Below, piece by piece: positions 62,232-64,000 of a DNA stretch of 64,000 bases (its first letter is position 1; each line of letters opens with the position of its first letter). The DNA comes from Cognatitamlana onchidii. Its GTDB lineage: Bacteria > Bacteroidota > Bacteroidia > Flavobacteriales > Flavobacteriaceae. The position numbers and the translations under genes were made by a program. The stretch covers positions 203,383-267,382 of the forward strand of contig NZ_SRWZ01000006.1 in NCBI RefSeq assembly GCF_004804355.1. The letters are read 5' to 3'. The notes beneath the pieces were generated by a model. It was not told the DNA's origin and made no database searches. It saw only the letters and a list, made by a program, of their open reading frames with translations.

Positions 62232-62576
62232 ATGACGGAAAAATTTAAAGTTGAATTTCTTAAGGAGGCTTTTGACTTCTTGGATGAACTTGATGAAAAG
62301 GCTCGAAAGAAAATACTTTTCAATATTGACAGGGCAAAAGTAAAAACAGACAATACGCTCTTTAAAAAACTGACTTCGGATATTTGGGAATTTCGGACTT
62401 TGTTCAACAAAAAACAATACCGACTTTTTGCATTTTGGGATAAAACCGACAATAAAGTGACTATTGTAATAGCAACACACGGAATTATTAAAAAAACGCA
62501 GAAAACACCGAAAAAAGAAATTGACAAAGCGACCGAGTTAATGAACAAATATTTTGAATCGAAAAACAAGAAGTAA
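62232..62576 (+). CDS. Cassette 13 toxin: RelE/HigB-like (Gp49 family)
   Basis: 114 residues. KFKVEFLKEAFDFLDELDEK, LTSDIWEFRTLFNKKQYRLF and FWDKTDNKVTIVIATHGIIKKTQKTP are the Gp49/HigB mRNA-interferase pattern, with the basic and aromatic residues of the active face (Arg, Tyr, His, Lys). Such toxins cut mRNA on the ribosome. It precedes its antitoxin, the HigBA order; the stop and the next start overlap by one base (TAATG). Confidence 0.9.
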   Translation: MTEKFKVEFLKEAFDFLDELDEKARKKILFNIDRAKVKTDNTLFKKLTSDIWEFRTLFNKKQYRLFAFWDKTDNKVTIVIATHGIIKKTQKTPKKEIDKATELMNKYFESKNKK

Positions 62577-62893
62577 TGAAAACATACACATTTGACGAAG
62601 TAAAAGACAAATACCTTGGAAAAAAAGGTACAGAGGAAAGAGATGCCTATGAAAATGAATTGCGACTTGATTTGATCGGAGAAGCAATCAAAAAGGCTCG
62701 TAAGGAAAGAAAACTGACGCAATCGCAACTTGGAGAATTAATCGGAGTGAAAAAAGCGCAGATTTCCAAAATCGAGAATAATTTGACCGATGCAAGATTT
62801 GAGACAATTTTAAAAGTGTTTAGAGCTTTAAACGCAAAGATTAATTTTAACGTGGAATTGCTGAACCAAAAAATGGACTTGGCAACTGAATAA
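62576..62893 (+). CDS. Cassette 13 antitoxin: XRE-family HigA-like
   Basis: 105 residues. N-terminal toxin-binding region (TFDEVKDKYLGKKGTEERDA) and an XRE helix-turn-helix (IKKARKERKLTQSQLGELIG, then KKAQISKIENNLTDARF, about 38-70). It should neutralise the toxin and repress the cassette promoter by binding DNA near 62182-62213. Start overlaps the toxin stop by one base. Confidence 0.92.
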   Translation: MKTYTFDEVKDKYLGKKGTEERDAYENELRLDLIGEAIKKARKERKLTQSQLGELIGVKKAQISKIENNLTDARFETILKVFRALNAKINFNVELLNQKMDLATE

Positions 62894-62899
62894 AAGCAC

Positions 62900-63036
62900 T
62901 ACACACAACAATGGCTATAAGTAATTGCTTGTTCTCGCCTACTTCTGAAAATCCTTGCGGATTTTCAATTTGGTGTATACTTGCAAAGTTAAGTGCTAAC
63001 CCACGCAACTACTCATAGCCGGAACCGTTGTAGCAC
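62900..63036 (+). repeat. attC-like site 13 (class A)
   Basis: Left end TACACACAAC is the exact reverse complement of its own cassette start GTTGTGTGTA (62145). Arms and central stem as in sites 5, 8 and 9 (one change: CTGAAAATCC-TTGC-GGATTTTCAA). Right end GTTGTAGCAC (63027). Confidence 0.88.
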
Positions 63037-63055
63037 ATTTACCAAAACAAACTAA

Positions 63056-63517
63056 ATGATTGAATTAATACTTTCGACTTTAGCAGAATTTGGCCTAATT
63101 CGGGAAGATTATAAACATCGAAAACGGATTAGTAAAAAAGAAAAAGAAGACGGAATTAATAGACCGATTCAAAAATATTTTCTACAACCGAGTTCAATAA
63201 TGGTTCTTTCAGTTTTGATTATTGGAAGTTTAGGCGCATTTCTGTTTTTTAGCTACCAAAGGACTTCGATTTTTCCAGAAAAAACCAAAAAAGAAATAAC
63301 GGAAATGAGTGACAGAATGGAAAAGTGGAATGAAAAATTTGGAAAATATCCAACTGACCTAAACGAGTTGATTGGTAATAGCCCAATAAGACAGGAATGG
63401 ATAAAAGATTCATGGAATCGACCTTATCAATACTCTGTTAAAGAAAATGGATTTTTAATTGTGTCAGCTGGTTCTGATGGACAATTTGGGACTAAAGATG
63501 ACATTGAATCGGAATAA
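63056..63517 (+). CDS. Cassette 14 gene A: membrane protein with type II secretion GspG-like C-terminus
   Basis: 153 residues. A basic cytoplasmic region (DYKHRKRISKKEKED), one helix (SIMVLSVLIIGSLGAFLFF, about 48-66), then a domain ending in RQEWIKDSWNRPYQYSVKEN and SAGSDGQFGTKDDIES. The last part matches the calcium-binding C-terminal motif of major pseudopilins (KDPWG.PYQY..GF...SAGSDG..GT.DDI). The N-terminal prepilin peptidase site is absent, so it is not a normal pseudopilin. It overlaps the next gene by 20 bp. Confidence 0.72.
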   Translation: MIELILSTLAEFGLIREDYKHRKRISKKEKEDGINRPIQKYFLQPSSIMVLSVLIIGSLGAFLFFSYQRTSIFPEKTKKEITEMSDRMEKWNEKFGKYPTDLNELIGNSPIRQEWIKDSWNRPYQYSVKENGFLIVSAGSDGQFGTKDDIESE

Positions 63518-63767
63518 AAGAAAATTTAAAATTATAAGACTTTATTTAATTAGTTTAGTCTGCATTGCCTGCTTCCTTTTGTTAGAGAACTCTAACATAA
63601 TTTCTGAACTTGTTCAAATATCGGAAAAAGGACGTTATGGTGGATTTCCAACATTTTTTTTAACAGGATTATTTAAATACGGATTATTAGTAATTGGAAT
63701 AAGTATCATTATAATTATGAGTTTTCTGTTAATCAGAGAAAGAACAAAAAAACAATTGAATAAATAA
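63498..63767 (+). CDS. Cassette 14 gene B: small two-helix membrane protein
   Basis: 89 residues from the ATG at 63498 (MTLNRNKRKFKIIRL), overlapping the gene before by 20 bp in another frame. Two helices (LYLISLVCIACFLLLEN and YGLLVIGISIIIIMSFLLI) with basic ends. No family recognised. The overlap implies coupled translation and a joint role with gene A of this cassette. Confidence 0.58.
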   Translation: MTLNRNKRKFKIIRLYLISLVCIACFLLLENSNIISELVQISEKGRYGGFPTFFLTGLFKYGLLVIGISIIIIMSFLLIRERTKKQLNK

Positions 63768-63771
63768 AAAC

Positions 63772-63879
63772 GTGCTACAACACCATGTAAAAATAATTGC
63801 TTGGTTCTTGCCTACTCGGAAAATCCTACGGATTTTCCTCTGGTTCGTTCCACTTTTGCTAAATTAGTAGCTTAACCAC
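63772..63879 (+). repeat. attC-like site 14, truncated (class C)
   Basis: Left end GTGCTACAAC is the exact reverse complement of its own cassette start GTTGTAGCAC (63027). It follows site 7 closely (stem GGAAAATCC-TAC-GGATTTTCC) until CTTAACCAC at 63879, where similarity stops. The right arm (expected to resemble GCAACTATCCTTACAC..GTT) is missing. Confidence 0.83.
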
Positions 63880-64000
63880 TGTCGACTTCCCCTAAATAGA
63901 ACCGTTAGTTTTTCCAAAATTATTCATTTTTTCGTTTTAAAAGTAGTTTGATTTTTAATTTTATAACGGCTTTAAAATCAAACTATTTTTAAAATGCGCC
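63880..64000 (+). mobile_element. Probable insertion-sequence end or other foreign junction
   Basis: The sequence switches at 63880 to TGTCGACTTCCCCTAAATAG, which begins with TG and a C-run, like the ends of IS3-type elements. A dyad TAGTTTGATTTT / AAAATCAAACTA (63944-63985) follows. No transposase is visible before the window ends, so the element type is inference. Confidence 0.4.

Larger units (their letters stand above)
49777..63879 (+). mobile_element. Integron-like element: integrase, attI-like site and 14 gene cassettes
   Basis: All genes after the integrase run on + and fall into 14 units (51045-63879), each ending with a structured site running from ..AAC to GTT. Boundaries at GTT: 51045, 52178, 52924, 53499, 54310, 55277, 55839, 56632, 59024, 59820, 60636, 61373, 62145, 63027. 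The first 8-10 bases of every unit but the first, which has one extra mismatch, are the exact reverse complement of bases at its own 3' end and differ between units, as expected for integron cassettes. The unit at 63027 is cut off by foreign sequence at 63880. Confidence 0.85.

Noticed and set aside
62102..62728. 208-codon minus-strand frame over the toxin-antitoxin genes
   Set aside because: The + strand genes have clear HigB/HigA-like motifs, a promoter and a coupled start; the minus frame is low-complexity Phe/Ser.
52052..63879. CRISPR array
   Set aside because: The repeats are 135-200 bp, imperfect and separated by full genes of 0.5-2.4 kb; there are no short unique spacers and no cas genes.
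51045..63879. Array of MITEs or transposons with terminal inverted repeats
   Set aside because: The units abut directly without target-site duplications, all share one orientation, the variable end bases match within each unit, and only one recombinase gene (tyrosine type) is present at one end.
63904..63912. The GTTAG near 63,904 as the true right end of site 14
   Set aside because: The bases before it do not pair with the left arm of the site and similarity to site 7 already ends at 63,879.

Overview
The window looks like the chromosome of a marine-type member of the Flavobacteriaceae (Bacteroidota). It is AT-rich, with promoters of the TAnnTTTG type and few strong Shine-Dalgarno sequences. 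It carries a type IX secretion (Por) C-terminal sorting domain, a PID-CTERM-like small protein, a thymidine kinase of Bacteroidota type and a 7TMR-DISM/NarL two-component pair. All assignments come from reading the sequence; no database search was run.

Positions 1-38,100 are ordinary core genome with short operons on both strands. They cover a pterin synthase-family enzyme, lipid A synthesis (lpxH), DNA repair (recJ, a UDG-family protein), rsmI, a TetR regulator with a DUF2867 target, tdk-alr, mscL, asd, prolyl oligopeptidase, an ABC ATPase and an MMPL exporter. Next come a GreA-like/mtgA/FAD oxidoreductase operon and the pdxA-DUF177-rpmF-fabH-accB-accC fatty-acid region. Then follow ribE, a CAT-anticodon tRNA, mce, rbfA with a LolE/FtsX-like permease, dusB, lepA, the two-component system and a 812-residue secreted beta-repeat protein with a T9SS tail.

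Positions 38,750-49,511 encode alpha-glucan metabolism of the GlgE type: GlgM-like glycosyltransferase, GlgC, GlgE, maltokinase and GlgB in one tight run, followed by a GH31 alpha-glucosidase. Together they should make ADP-glucose, build maltose-1-phosphate, polymerise it and branch the product. No trehalose synthase is present in the window.

Positions 49,777-63,879 are the most unusual part. A tyrosine recombinase (no canonical IntI insertion visible) is followed by 14 tandem gene cassettes, all on the + strand. Each ends in a ~135-200 bp structured site, and the array closely follows integron logic. The sites begin with ...AAC and end with GTT..., fold into long imperfect hairpins and usually hold a central GAAAATCC/GGATTTTC stem. 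The 8-10 bases at the 5' end of each cassette are the reverse complement of the bases at the 3' end of that SAME cassette, while differing between cassettes. A conserved A-opposite-C mismatch follows at position 11 (one base offset in four cassettes). This is what would be expected if each cassette can close into a circle and regenerate its own recombination site. Cargo includes a RelE/HigB-HigA-type toxin-antitoxin pair with its own promoter, an HMA-CDF cation transporter, a zinc-ribbon/DUF2130 pair and many short membrane or lipoprotein genes of unknown function. The last site is broken at 63,880, probably by an insertion-sequence end.
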